DNA of 64,000 nt from Paracoccaceae bacterium (GCA_014654775.1 JACVZW010000003.1:1-64000); one strand, 5' to 3'. Shown: positions 14,441-23,538, counted from the first letter of the stretch. Program-made: numbers and translations. Notes: generated by a model from the sequence alone, not told the origin.

Positions 14441-17128
14441 TTAGGCGGCCTTCTGCTCCAACCGCAGCGGCAGCGTCACCCGAAAGGCGGCCCCACCCTG
14501 CCCCGGCAGATAATCGATACCGCCGCCCAAATTGGCCATCACCTCGCGGCAGATCGCAAGGCCCAGACCCGCGCCCCCGGCCCGCGTCTGATCGGTCAGG
14601 CGGGCGAATTTCTCAAAAATGATCCGCTGGCTCTGCTTGGGGATGCCGGACCCGTTGTCGATGAAATCCACCGACACCCGCCCCGCGCGCTGACGCACGA
14701 CGATGCGCAGTTCGGGCGCGGCGGCATCGCAGTACTTCCGCGCGTTGGAGATCAGGTTGATGAAAACCTGCACCAGACGATCGGGATCGGTGCGCACGAA
14801 CAGATTCTCGGCCGGAAGGTCGCGCAGGATCAGGAAACTCCGCTCGGGCCGCGTGTGGCTGGCCGCGGCCAGCGCCCGGTCGATCAGTTGCTGCAGATTG
14901 GCCAGACCCACATTCAACTGCACCGACCCGTTCTCCAGCACTGACAGGTCCAGCAGATCGTCCAGCAGGCGCGTCAGGCGGATCGCCTCTTCATGGATGA
15001 TGCGTCCGTAATTGGCCACCATCTCGGGCGGCAGATCGCCTTCGGTCAGAATCTCGGAGAAAGCACGTATCGATGTCATCGGCGTGCGCAGCTCGTGGCT
15101 GATCTGACTCAGGAAGGCATCCTTCTGCACCGACAGCTGGGTCAGCTTCTCATTCGCCGCGCGCAGTTGCTGGGCGGTGCGCGTCAGTTCCTCGCGCTGC
15201 GCTTCAAGCTGGGCGGAATACTCCATGATCTGCGCCGTCTCATTGGCGACTGCCATCAGATCATCGACCGACACGGTGGCGCGCCCCACCAGCTGGCTGA
15301 TCATCGCATGGGCCGTGGCCGCCCCCACCGACCCGGCCAGTCGCCGCTCCAGCCCCGCCACGAAATCGGGCGTGGGTTCGGGCAGAAAGCCGTCCTTCCC
15401 TTGCGCCCGCGCCTCGGCGGCGAACAAAGCCAGCGCCGCCTCGTCACCAAGGATGCGCTGCGTCATCATCAAAAGCGCCTCGGGCTCCGCCCAGCCGCGC
15501 GCCCATCCTTTCGGCCCCGCCGCCTCGGCGTCGAAGACATTGACGAAGGCCGCCCCCTGCATCCGCTCCACCGGACCGGGGAAGGTGAGGACGGAGAACA
15601 GGCAAAAGGCGAAGGTGTTCAGCGCGACGGACCACAGCAGCGCATGCAGCAGCGGGTCCATCCCCTCCACCCCGAACAGGGCCTGCGGACGCAGCCAGCC
15701 GATGCCGGCAGGCCCTTCGGCAAAGACCGCCGCCGACAGCGCCGCGTCCGGCCCGAAGGACGGCAGGTAAAGCGTATAGGCCCAGACCACGAACCCGGTC
15801 ACAAGCCCCGCCGCCGCCCCGGCCTTCGTCGCCCCCCGCCAGAACAGCCCCCCCACCAGCACCGGCATCACCTGCGCCATGCCGACAAAAGCGATGAGCC
15901 CGATGGCCGCCAGCGCGGCCGATCCGCCCGACATCCTGTAGTACAGATAACCCAGCGTCAGCACCGCGATGATGGCCAGCCGCCGCGACAGGATAACGAT
16001 CCGCCGCACATCCCCGGTCAGCGCCGCCTTGGGCCGCAGCTTCAGCCAGATCGGCATGACGACGTGGTTCGACACCATCGTGGCCAGCGCGATGCTTTCC
16101 ACAATCACCATCGACGTGGCCGAAGAGAACCCGCCGAGGAAGGCCAGCATCGCCAGCGTTCCCTGCCCTTCGGCCAAAGGCAGCGTCAGGACGAACATGT
16201 CCGGATTGGCCCCTTCGGGCATCCGCTCCAGCCCAATCACCGCGATGGGCACGATGAACAGGCTCATCAACAGCAGATAAAGCGGGAAGGCCCAGCTCGC
16301 CCGGGCGAGGTGGCGTTCGTCCCCGCCCTCCACCACCATGACCTGAAACATGCGCGGCAGGCAGATCACCGCCGCCGCCGAGACCATGATCAACCCGGTC
16401 CATCGCCCCGGCTCCAGCGACCAGTCGCGCAGCGGCGAGGCCTCGATCCGTGCGAACATATCGGCAGGCCCACCCGCCAGTCCCCAGACCACGAAGATGC
16501 CCACCGCCAGAAGGGCGACCAGTTTCACCACCGCTTCCACCGCGATGGCCAGCACCACGCCGTGATGCTGTTCATTGGCGTCTAGATTGCGCGTGCCGAA
16601 GAGGATGGTGAACAGCGCCAGCCCCGCCGCGACCCAAATCGCCGTGGCGTCCCGGTCCGGCAGGGCCCAGCCCTCGGGCGTTTCGCTGGCAAAGACCGCG
16701 AAGGACAGCGTCACCGATTGCAACTGCAGCGCAATGTAGGGGGTAGCGGCCACCACGGCCAAAAGCGTGACCACAATCCCCAGAAGGTTCGATTTGCCGA
16801 AGCGGGACGAGATCAGGTCGGCGATCGATGTCACCCGCTGCTGCCGACCGATCCGCACCAGCTTGCGCAGCAAAAGCCACCAGCCCACGAAAACCAGCGT
16901 CGGGCCAAGATAGATCGTCAGAAACTCCAGCCCCGACCGTGCGGCATAGCCCACCGCGCCATAAAAGGTCCATGCCGTGCAGTAGATCGACAGCGACAGC
17001 GTATAGATCAGCGGCGACCGCAGCCAACCCACCCGCCCCATCGCCGCCCGCCGTTCAGCCAGAAAGGCCACAAGGAAGAGGAAGGCCACATAGGCCAGAC
17101 AGGACAGGACCAGCAGGTTGAAGGGCAT
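14441..17128 (-). CDS. Sensor histidine kinase with an N-terminal sodium:solute symporter domain (CbrA-like)
   Basis: 895 residues. About the first 500 form a 12-13-helix SSS-family transporter-like domain. A cytoplasmic linker and coiled coil (QLEAQREELTRTAQQLRAAN) follow, then HisKA with the H-box SHELRTP (phospho-acceptor His678) and an HATPase domain (ISNARKY N-box, DNGSGIP, GAGLGLAI G-box). The plan is that of CbrA-type kinases, where the transporter part may sense or carry a nutrient. It is the last gene of a three-gene unit behind a response regulator and a small membrane protein. Confidence 0.92.
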   Translation of the reverse strand: MPFNLLVLSCLAYVAFLFLVAFLAERRAAMGRVGWLRSPLIYTLSLSIYCTAWTFYGAVGYAARSGLEFLTIYLGPTLVFVGWWLLLRKLVRIGRQQRVTSIADLISSRFGKSNLLGIVVTLLAVVAATPYIALQLQSVTLSFAVFASETPEGWALPDRDATAIWVAAGLALFTILFGTRNLDANEQHHGVVLAIAVEAVVKLVALLAVGIFVVWGLAGGPADMFARIEASPLRDWSLEPGRWTGLIMVSAAAVICLPRMFQVMVVEGGDERHLARASWAFPLYLLLMSLFIVPIAVIGLERMPEGANPDMFVLTLPLAEGQGTLAMLAFLGGFSSATSMVIVESIALATMVSNHVVMPIWLKLRPKAALTGDVRRIVILSRRLAIIAVLTLGYLYYRMSGGSAALAAIGLIAFVGMAQVMPVLVGGLFWRGATKAGAAAGLVTGFVVWAYTLYLPSFGPDAALSAAVFAEGPAGIGWLRPQALFGVEGMDPLLHALLWSVALNTFAFCLFSVLTFPGPVERMQGAAFVNVFDAEAAGPKGWARGWAEPEALLMMTQRILGDEAALALFAAEARAQGKDGFLPEPTPDFVAGLERRLAGSVGAATAHAMISQLVGRATVSVDDLMAVANETAQIMEYSAQLEAQREELTRTAQQLRAANEKLTQLSVQKDAFLSQISHELRTPMTSIRAFSEILTEGDLPPEMVANYGRIIHEEAIRLTRLLDDLLDLSVLENGSVQLNVGLANLQQLIDRALAAASHTRPERSFLILRDLPAENLFVRTDPDRLVQVFINLISNARKYCDAAAPELRIVVRQRAGRVSVDFIDNGSGIPKQSQRIIFEKFARLTDQTRAGGAGLGLAICREVMANLGGGIDYLPGQGGAAFRVTLPLRLEQKAA

Positions 17129-17133
17129 TGGCG

Positions 17134-17400
17134 TCAGCCCTCCTCGGGATCGTCGCTGCCGCTTTCATCGGCCAGACCCGGCGCCATCACTGCGGCCACC
17201 AAAACCAGCCCGATCCAGACGACGAAGAGATAGATACCGTCAGGCGCCGTATCCGCCCGGGCGGTATCGGCCGGTTTCCACAACACCGGCACCAGCATCA
17301 GGAAAAGACCAAAGACGGGCAGCATCCGCGCCGTATCCCGCAGCCGCCGTTTGCGATAGCTGCGCCGCTTCAGGAACAGGGGCGTGCGCGCCCGCTTCAT
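17134..17400 (-). CDS. Small membrane protein in the kinase operon
   Basis: 88 residues with a basic N-terminus (MKRARTPLFLKRRSYRKRR), two predicted helices (about 25-42 and 55-75) and an acidic tail. Its start overlaps the response-regulator stop by 4 bases, and its stop lies 5 bases before the kinase start, so all three are tightly coupled. Function unknown; a small partner of the transporter-like sensor is a reasonable guess. Confidence 0.72.
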   Translation of the reverse strand: MKRARTPLFLKRRSYRKRRLRDTARMLPVFGLFLMLVPVLWKPADTARADTAPDGIYLFVVWIGLVLVAAVMAPGLADESGSDDPEEG

Positions 17401-17765
17401 TTCCCGACCAGCGACCGGACCGAAGCCAGCATCTCAGCATTCGAGAAAGGCTTGGTCATAAAGAGCGTGACACCCGCGCGCTCGGCCGCCTCGCGATCGC
17501 GGCCCTGTCCCTTGGCCGTCAGCATCATCACCGGCGTGGTCCCGGTCTCGGGATGGGCGCGGATCGCCTCCACCACATCCAGCCCCGAACAGCCCGGCAG
17601 CATCAGGTCCAGGATCACCAGATCGGGCCGTTCCGCCCGCACCGCCTCGGCCGCGCCGATCCCGTCATGCAGGGTCGAGACGCGACAGCCCTCACGGCTC
17701 AGCAGAAAGCGGATCGCCTCGGCGATATTGGGTTCGTCCTCGATCAGCAGGACATGGCTCGTCAT
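17397..17765 (-). CDS. Single-domain response regulator
   Basis: 122 residues, a receiver domain only. Acidic pocket Glu9-Asp10, phospho-acceptor Asp53 (VILDLMLPG), Thr83 (MLTAKG) and Lys105 (MTKPF) are all present. With no output domain it must act by protein contact or as a phosphate relay. It leads the operon with the small membrane protein and the SSS-type kinase, which is its probable partner. Confidence 0.92.
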   Translation of the reverse strand: MTSHVLLIEDEPNIAEAIRFLLSREGCRVSTLHDGIGAAEAVRAERPDLVILDLMLPGCSGLDVVEAIRAHPETGTTPVMMLTAKGQGRDREAAERAGVTLFMTKPFSNAEMLASVRSLVGK

Positions 17766-17891
17766 TGCGTTCCCCTCCCGAGAGATGGCCGCGCCCTTGG
17801 TCGCGACCTCCCCCTCGCCCCGTCTGACGCGCGGCTCTCGTCGAACGATGCCCCAGAACCCGCCTGCCTGTCAAAAGGGCATATGGACAGG

Positions 17892-19181
17892 TCAGCCCAT
17901 CACGGCATCGGTCAGGATCGACGGCTCGCGCCGCGCGGGGCATTCCGCCCGGGCGCAGACCCGGCAGGACGACCCCACCACCTGCGCCGTGCCCCCCTGC
18001 GCGCCGCCCCCGCGCAGCGGCATCACCAGCATCGCAGCCTCGCGCAGTTCGACCCCGCCCAGTCCTTCGGGATGGCGCGGCAGGCAATGGGCGACGGCAC
18101 GGAACCGCCGCCCGCCCCGCCCTGCCGCCTGCAGATCGGCCATGACCGGGCTGCCCGGCCGCCCCAGCGCCGCATAAAGCGGCCACAGCGGGCAGGCCGA
18201 CCCAAAGCGCGGAAAGCCGAATCCCTCGGCCGGCTTGCGCAGCACCAAGGCACCCGACGCATCGCAGAGCGCCAGCCCCGCCTCTGATCCCGGGGCCAGC
18301 GCCATGCGCCGCAGCACCACGGTCACCTCTACGCCAAGGCTGGCGGCCAGGCGGACAGGGTCCGCCCCCTCCTCCAGCGCGGCAAGCGGCACCCGCGCGG
18401 CATCCCGCGCCATTTGCTGCGTCCAGTCGCGCGCCAAGGCCCGCGCTGCCGCCGAGGCCAGCCCCGCCACCTCCCCCTCCAGCGCGGCGGGGCCCGCCTG
18501 CCCCGGCTCCAGTTCCGGCAGATGCCAGCCGCGCGCGGCCAGCCATGCCTCCACTTCTTCCTGCGGGGCGATCACCACCTGCGCCTCGGCCCGGTCCGAC
18601 CCATCCAGAAAAGCCACCAGCGCCTCGGCCCCCAGCGCAAGGCGTTCGCTGTCGCCATGCAGGTTTCGCAGGAACCGCGCCCGCCATTCGGGTTCGATAT
18701 CCTCTGTCTCGGCCAGAATCGCGGCGGTCGAGCGGACCGAGGCCACCGCCGACAGCACCTCATGCAGCGAATCCGACAGGTGCGGGTCATGCGTCATGCG
18801 GTCGTTCAACGCCTCCACCGCCCGCTCCAGCCCCGCCGCGCGCCGCGCCAACCCGCGTGCCAGCGCGGCCCAGCCGGGAAAGCGGCCTGCGAATTCCTCC
18901 ACCCGATCCAGTTCCGCCCCGTTGCCCGGCAGGGCGGTGGCGGCGGCGCGCAACTCTTCGATCTGCGCGCCCTCGGCCCCGTCCTCCAGCGCCTCGGCAT
19001 CCACGCCCAGATGGCTGGCAAGGGCGTCCAGCAGCAAGGGCGACACACGGCGGCGATTGTGTTCGATCAGGTTCAGATAGGGGGCCGACACGCCCACCGC
19101 CGCCGCAAGATCGGCCTGCCGCAGCCCCAGCGCCATGCGCCGCTCCCGCAACCGCGTGCCCGTCAGCGTCGCCCGTGCCAT
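17892..19181 (-). CDS. XRE-family regulator of the short-chain-fatty-acyl (ScfR/MccR-like) type
   Basis: 429 residues. An N-terminal XRE helix-turn-helix (residues 9-62: GLRQADLAAAVGVSAPYLNLIEHNRR) is followed by a long Ala-rich central region and the C-terminal DUF2083-type Cys cluster (SSCRVCARAECPARREPSI). The family controls acyl-CoA metabolism such as the methylcitrate, ethylmalonyl-CoA and glyoxylate routes. The HExxH-like zinc-peptidase signature found in the central domain of many members is not seen. No acyl-CoA target gene is adjacent. A TTTACA direct repeat in its own promoter (19208-19232) suggests autoregulation. Confidence 0.82.
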   Translation of the reverse strand: MARATLTGTRLRERRMALGLRQADLAAAVGVSAPYLNLIEHNRRRVSPLLLDALASHLGVDAEALEDGAEGAQIEELRAAATALPGNGAELDRVEEFAGRFPGWAALARGLARRAAGLERAVEALNDRMTHDPHLSDSLHEVLSAVASVRSTAAILAETEDIEPEWRARFLRNLHGDSERLALGAEALVAFLDGSDRAEAQVVIAPQEEVEAWLAARGWHLPELEPGQAGPAALEGEVAGLASAAARALARDWTQQMARDAARVPLAALEEGADPVRLAASLGVEVTVVLRRMALAPGSEAGLALCDASGALVLRKPAEGFGFPRFGSACPLWPLYAALGRPGSPVMADLQAAGRGGRRFRAVAHCLPRHPEGLGGVELREAAMLVMPLRGGGAQGGTAQVVGSSCRVCARAECPARREPSILTDAVMG

Positions 19182-19207
19182 GGCCCCTCCTGTCGTCCGA
19201 AAGGGAA

Positions 19208-19232
19208 TTTACAGGCAGATGAAAACTTTACA
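19208..19232. promoter_or_regulatory. TTTACA direct repeat before the ScfR-like gene
   Basis: TTTACA occurs at 19208-19213 and 19227-19232, 19 bases apart, starting 27 bases upstream of the regulator's ATG. The second copy, ACTTTACAAA, resembles the TTTGCAAA-type boxes reported for related regulators. It is a candidate autoregulatory site; the evidence is weak. Confidence 0.3.
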
Positions 19233-19313
19233 AACCCCCTGCGCCTCGCGGCCCAAAGGAAAGGGCGCGCGCAGGTCCCCCCGCGCGCGCCCCCGTTTCG
19301 TAGCTTCAGATGA

Positions 19314-20291
19314 TTACTGAAGAGCCGCGTCGGTGATCACGCTGCTCCACGCCCCTTCGGGGGCCTTGGTGATCACCGGGTCCGACCCGCCCGACAGCAG
19401 CGAGGCGACCGTGCGCTCGGCGGCGGCCACGTCCAGCGCGCCGTTGGAACCTGCGGTCAGCTTCGCCACTTCGCCCATCATGCGCTTCTGGTGCTCTTCG
19501 GTCTGCGCGCCGGTCTCGTCATTCTCCAGCACGATCATCGCCGCCTCGTCCGGGTTCGCTTCGGCGTATTTCCAGCCCTTCATCGAGGCGCGCACGAACT
19601 TCACCATCGACTCTTGGAAGGCCGGGTCGGCCAGACGGTCCTCAAGAACATACAGACCATCCTCCAGCGTCGCCACGCCCTGATCTTCATACTTGAAGGT
19701 CACCAGATCATCCGGGCTGATCCCGGCATCGATCACCTGCCAGTATTCGTTATAGGTCATGGTCGAAATACAGGCAGCCTGCTTCTGCAGCAGCGGATCG
19801 ACGTTGAAGCCCTGCTTCAGCACCGTCACACCGCCTGCCGACCCGTCGGTGGCAAGGCCAAGCTGGCTCATCCACGACAGGAACGGATATTCGTTCCCGA
19901 AGAACCACACGCCCAGCGTCTTGTCCGCGAAATCGGCCGGGCTGGTGATGCCCGTTTCCTTCAGGCAGGTCAGCATCATGCCCGAGCTGGCGAAGGGCTG
20001 CGCGATATTGACCAGCGGCAGACCCTTTTCCCGCGCGGCCAGCGCCGCGGGCATCCATTCCACAATCACATCGGCCCCGCCGCCCGCGATCACCTGCGTC
20101 GGCGCGATGTCCGGGCCGCCCGGCTTGATCGTGACGTTCAGACCTTCCTCTTCATAGAAGCCCTTGGCCTGCGCCACATAATAGCCCGCGAACTGGGCCT
20201 GCGTGACCCATTTCAGCTGCAGCGTCACATCCTCGGCCTGCGCCGTGCCTGCCATGGCCGCAAACAGCGCGCCAGTCAGCCATTTCTTCAT
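19314..20291 (-). CDS. ABC transporter substrate-binding protein, NMT1/THI5-like
   Basis: 325 residues with a signal peptide (MKKWLTGALFAAMAGTAQA, cut near 19). The mature protein begins with the NMT1/THI5 hallmark LQLKWVTQAQFAGYYVAQAKGFYEEEGL, seen in binding proteins for pyrimidine precursors, riboflavin and related heterocycles. Pocket-like segments GGGADVIVEWMPAAL and WFFGNEYPFLSW follow. It is encoded downstream of two permeases. Its position beside a pyrimidine-degradation operon suggests uracil, thymine or a related base as ligand; that is inference. Confidence 0.88.
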   Translation of the reverse strand: MKKWLTGALFAAMAGTAQAEDVTLQLKWVTQAQFAGYYVAQAKGFYEEEGLNVTIKPGGPDIAPTQVIAGGGADVIVEWMPAALAAREKGLPLVNIAQPFASSGMMLTCLKETGITSPADFADKTLGVWFFGNEYPFLSWMSQLGLATDGSAGGVTVLKQGFNVDPLLQKQAACISTMTYNEYWQVIDAGISPDDLVTFKYEDQGVATLEDGLYVLEDRLADPAFQESMVKFVRASMKGWKYAEANPDEAAMIVLENDETGAQTEEHQKRMMGEVAKLTAGSNGALDVAAAERTVASLLSGGSDPVITKAPEGAWSSVITDAALQ

Positions 20292-20336
20292 CGTTCAACC
20301 TCCATGTTGCGGCCCGCGTTCCGCGCGGGCCTTCGT

Positions 20337-21182
20337 TTAATGCCTCTGCGACGGATGCCAGAAGGTCACCCACCGTTCGATCACCGTGATCGCCCCGTAC
20401 AGCATCGACCCCGCCAAGGCCGCGACGGCAATCGTGGCCCAAACCATGTCAAGGCCAAGTCGCCCCACCTCGGTCGAGATGCGGAACCCCATGCCATAGA
20501 TCGGACTGCCGAAGAACTCGGCAACAATCGCCCCGATCAGGGCCAGAGTCGATGCAATTTTAAGCCCGTTAAAGAAGAAGGGCATGGCCGCCGGAAGCCG
20601 CAGCTTTAGCAGGGTCTGCCAGTATCCCGCCCCCCATGTGGCCATCAGATCGCGCTGCATCCGCTCGCTCGCCTGCAGTCCCGCGACAAGGTTCACCAGC
20701 ACCGGGAAAAAGACCATGACCACCACCACGGCTGCCTTCGACTGCCAGTCGAACCCGAACCACATCACAAGGATGGGCGCGAGGCCGACGATGGGCAGGG
20801 CCGCCACGAAATTCCCGATGGGCAGCAGCCCCCGCTGCAGAAACGGCACGCGGTCGATGGCGATGGCCACCACGAAGGCCGCCCCCACCCCCATCACGAA
20901 CCCTGACAGCGCGCCCTTCAGCACGGTCTGTACGAAATCCGCCCAAAGCACGTCCAGCGATCCCGCGATCTTCGCCCCGATCAGGCTGGGCGCGGGCAGG
21001 ATCACGGGCTGCACGCCAAAACCGCGCACCACACCCTCCCACAGCACCAGCACCGTCACGCCGAAAAGCAACGGCACGAACAGCCGCCCCGCCCGGCCCT
21101 TGCCGAAATCCGACCGCGCCACAGCGGAATTCACCGCCCAAGCGGCCATCCAGAACAGGATCGCCCCGCCAAGCCAGGTCAT
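20337..21182 (-). CDS. ABC transporter permease (SsuC/ThiX-like), second subunit
   Basis: 281 residues with about six helices. The EAA loop is MATWGAGYWQTLLKLRLPAAMPFFF near residue 185. Its start overlaps the upstream permease stop by 4 bases, which fixes the start at 21182 and indicates coupling. The two unlike permeases would form a heterodimeric channel for the NMT1-like binding protein. Confidence 0.88.
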   Translation of the reverse strand: MTWLGGAILFWMAAWAVNSAVARSDFGKGRAGRLFVPLLFGVTVLVLWEGVVRGFGVQPVILPAPSLIGAKIAGSLDVLWADFVQTVLKGALSGFVMGVGAAFVVAIAIDRVPFLQRGLLPIGNFVAALPIVGLAPILVMWFGFDWQSKAAVVVVMVFFPVLVNLVAGLQASERMQRDLMATWGAGYWQTLLKLRLPAAMPFFFNGLKIASTLALIGAIVAEFFGSPIYGMGFRISTEVGRLGLDMVWATIAVAALAGSMLYGAITVIERWVTFWHPSQRH

Positions 21183-22048
21183 GCCGGAACCCCCATCCGC
21201 CGCCGCGCCATCTGCTCCACCACACCGACCACAAGGATCAGCATCCCAGCAAGGATCGCCGCCGCAAACAGCGCCGCCCACATGATCAAGGGCTCGCCGA
21301 ACTGGCTCCCGATCAGCATCCGCGCGCCCAAACCTTCGATCGCCCCTGTCGGCAATTCGCCCACGATCGTGCCGATCAACGCCGCCGCCACCGCCACCTT
21401 CAGCGAGGCAAAGAAATAGGGCATGGAGGCAGGCAGCCGCAGCTTCCAGAACGTCTCGCTTTCCGAAGCATTGTAGGTTTTCAGCAGATCAAGCTGCATC
21501 GCATCGGGCGACCGCAACCCCTTCACCATGCTGACCAGCACCGGGAAGAAAGACAGATAGGCAGAGATGATCGCCTTCGGCACCTCGCGGCTGTCGATGC
21601 CCATCTGGTTCGCCACCGTCAGGATCATCGGCGCCAGTGCCACGATGGGGATGGTCTGGCTGATGATGGCCCAAGGCATCACGCTCATCTCCATCACGCG
21701 GAACCGCACGATGGACACGGCCATCGCCACACCGAAGACGATGCCAAGGGCAAAGCCCATCATCGTGCCGCGGAAGGTGACGAAACCATGATAGACAAGG
21801 CTGCGCTTGGACGTCACCGCCTGCCCTGCAATGCCCTTCCACAGCTCCGCCGCCACCTGATGCGGGGGCGGCAGCAGGGGTCGGTCCTGCGCCATGGTCT
21901 GCGGCACCATCTCGGCGAAACTGACGGTCGTCCCGGCCCGCTCGGCCTGATCATAGACCCAAGTGGAATTCATCCAGACCGCCGCCGCATACCAGATCAC
22001 CACGATGATCCCCAGCACGGCCAGAACGGGAAGTGCCTTCTCCCTCAT
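21179..22048 (-). CDS. ABC transporter permease (SsuC/ThiX-like), first subunit
   Basis: 289 residues. A first helix near 5-25 precedes a long periplasmic segment, then about five helices with the EAA loop KTYNASESETFWKLRLPASMPYFF. The start at 22048 overlaps the upstream small transporter's stop by 4 bases. It pairs with the second permease directly downstream. Confidence 0.88.
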   Translation of the reverse strand: MREKALPVLAVLGIIVVIWYAAAVWMNSTWVYDQAERAGTTVSFAEMVPQTMAQDRPLLPPPHQVAAELWKGIAGQAVTSKRSLVYHGFVTFRGTMMGFALGIVFGVAMAVSIVRFRVMEMSVMPWAIISQTIPIVALAPMILTVANQMGIDSREVPKAIISAYLSFFPVLVSMVKGLRSPDAMQLDLLKTYNASESETFWKLRLPASMPYFFASLKVAVAAALIGTIVGELPTGAIEGLGARMLIGSQFGEPLIMWAALFAAAILAGMLILVVGVVEQMARRRMGVPA

Positions 22049-22380
22049 CCCTGCGCTCCTTGCGGCCACGCGATCATCGCCACCGCGACGATCCCCAGCA
22101 CCACGCCCGCCGTCTGCAATCCCGTCAGTTTTTCCCCGAACCACAGGACCCCGATCAGCGCCAGCGCCACCAATTGCACGACGGATGAGATCGACACCGC
22201 CAACGCCAGCCCGCTTTCCCGCATCAGGCGCACCATCATCAGGTTGCCCACAAGAAAGCAGAACAAGGCCAGCGCAAGCGTCGGCCAAGCCCCCGACCCC
22301 GCATAGGCGCGCAGCACCGAATTGGCCGCGATAAAGGCCGCCATCGCCCCCGACAGCCACAGCATCAGCCCCGCGCTCAT
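22045..22380 (-). CDS. Small EamA/SMR-like multidrug or metabolite transporter
   Basis: 111 residues with four predicted helices, the size of a small multidrug resistance (SMR) protein or half an EamA transporter. The last two helices (VQLVALALIGVLWFGEKLTGLQTAGVVLGIVAV) carry the EamA-type GE.L motif. It overlaps the downstream permease by 4 bases, so it is translated with the ABC importer. It probably acts as a dimer; substrate unknown. Confidence 0.78.
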   Translation of the reverse strand: MSAGLMLWLSGAMAAFIAANSVLRAYAGSGAWPTLALALFCFLVGNLMMVRLMRESGLALAVSISSVVQLVALALIGVLWFGEKLTGLQTAGVVLGIVAVAMIAWPQGAQG

Positions 22381-22463
22381 GCCCCGCCCCCGGCTTCATC
22401 TTGGCCCAAATACTCCGACGCCACGCGCGCCCTATGCGCCACGCCCGGGGTCATCCCCCTTCT

Positions 22464-22486
22464 CCCTCCCCCGGCAGGGGGGAGGG
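22464..22486. repeat. G/C-rich hairpin of dispersed-repeat type
   Basis: CCCTCCCCC (22464-22472) and GGGGGAGGG (22478-22486) form a 9-bp stem with a 5-base loop, between the ATPase and the small transporter. A further GGGGAGGGGG copy follows. There is no T-run, so it is not a classic terminator. Similar C/G-rich palindromes are scattered in many proteobacterial genomes. Confidence 0.5.
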
Positions 22487-22518
22487 CCGGGGAGGGGGTC
22501 ACCCGGCTTGCCACAGGC

Positions 22519-23319
22519 TCACACCTCATCGCCATGCCCCGCCCGCAGCCCCTCGCGCACCCGATGCGCGATCTCGATGAATTCGCGGCTGTCGCGGATG
22601 TCCAAAGGCCGCTCCTTCGGCAAAGGGCTGTCGATCACATCGGTGATCCGTCCCGGCCGGGGCGACATCACCACGATCTTCGTGGACAGATACACCGCCT
22701 CCGGAATCGAATGGGTCACGAAACCGATGGTCTTCCCCGTCGTGGCCCAGAGCTTCAGCACTTCCTCGTTCAGACGATCCCGCACGATCTCGTCCAGCGC
22801 ACCAAAGGGTTCGTCCATCAGCAGGATATCGGCATCAAAGGCCAAGGCCCGCGCGATAGAGGCGCGCTGCTGCATCCCCCCCGACAATTGCCACGGGAAC
22901 TTCTTCCCGAACCCCTTCAACTCCACCAGATCCAGCACCCGCTCGATCCGCTCCGCCTGTTCGGCCTTGGAAAACCCCATGATCTCCAAAGGCAGCGCGA
23001 TATTCCCCGCGATCGTCCGCCACGGATACAGCCCCGCCGCCTGAAAGACATAGCCATAGGCCCGCTTGCGCCGCGCCTCGTCGGGCGACACGCCGTTCAC
23101 CGTCAGGCTGCCGCCCGTCGGATGTTCCAGCGCCGCCACGCAACGCAAGAAGGTGGTCTTGCCGCACCCAGACGGCCCGATGAAGGACACGAAATCCCCC
23201 CGGTTCACCGTCAGGTTCACATCCTTCAGCGCATGCACCGGCCCGTCCCCCGTCTGGAACGTCAGGTTCAGCCCTTTCGCCTCGATCACCGGCGCGCCTA
23301 CGGTCAACGTATCCTTCAT
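22519..23319 (-). CDS. ABC transporter ATP-binding protein (nitrate/sulfonate/pyrimidine type)
   Basis: 266 residues. Walker A is GPSGCGKTT near residue 49, the Q-loop is in YVFQAAGLYPW, the signature is LSGGMQQR, Walker B is ILLMDEPFGALD and the switch His is in FVTHS. It belongs to the SsuB/ThiZ-like group that powers NMT1-type importers. It lies 138 bases upstream of the small transporter and two permeases on the same strand and is the likely energiser of that system. No RutR-type box was found in the 100 bases before it. Confidence 0.93.
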   Translation of the reverse strand: MKDTLTVGAPVIEAKGLNLTFQTGDGPVHALKDVNLTVNRGDFVSFIGPSGCGKTTFLRCVAALEHPTGGSLTVNGVSPDEARRKRAYGYVFQAAGLYPWRTIAGNIALPLEIMGFSKAEQAERIERVLDLVELKGFGKKFPWQLSGGMQQRASIARALAFDADILLMDEPFGALDEIVRDRLNEEVLKLWATTGKTIGFVTHSIPEAVYLSTKIVVMSPRPGRITDVIDSPLPKERPLDIRDSREFIEIAHRVREGLRAGHGDEV

Positions 23320-23415
23320 TCCACCTGTTCCCCGGCGCGGCCCCGCGCACCGTCATCAAATCTTTGCGCCCTTCCGGCACTCTTGCGTCGCGCCCCCAGA
23401 AGGACCGACACACCC

Positions 23416-23538
23416 ATGCCCGGAACACTCGCCTTCGCCCCCACGCCCGAGGATCTGGAGGACGACCTTTTCACCGTCCCCGTCCTGACCTTCGCCCCGC
23501 CCAAAACCGACGATGAGGGCGAGGAAGAAGAAGGCTGA
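23416..23538 (+). CDS. Possible 40-residue acidic protein
   Basis: A short open frame with an AAGGA site about 11 bases upstream. The product is acidic (DLEDDLFTVPVLTFAPP, then TDDEGEEEEG) with no signal or membrane helix. It is divergent from the ABC ATPase. Codon use looks like that of neighbours, but 40 residues is too short to be sure it is real. Confidence 0.35.
   Translation: MPGTLAFAPTPEDLEDDLFTVPVLTFAPPKTDDEGEEEEG

Noticed and set aside
14993-16585. Long open frame opposite the SSS-type kinase
   Set aside because: Low-complexity Arg/His/Gln/Pro product; shadow of the real kinase gene on the other strand.
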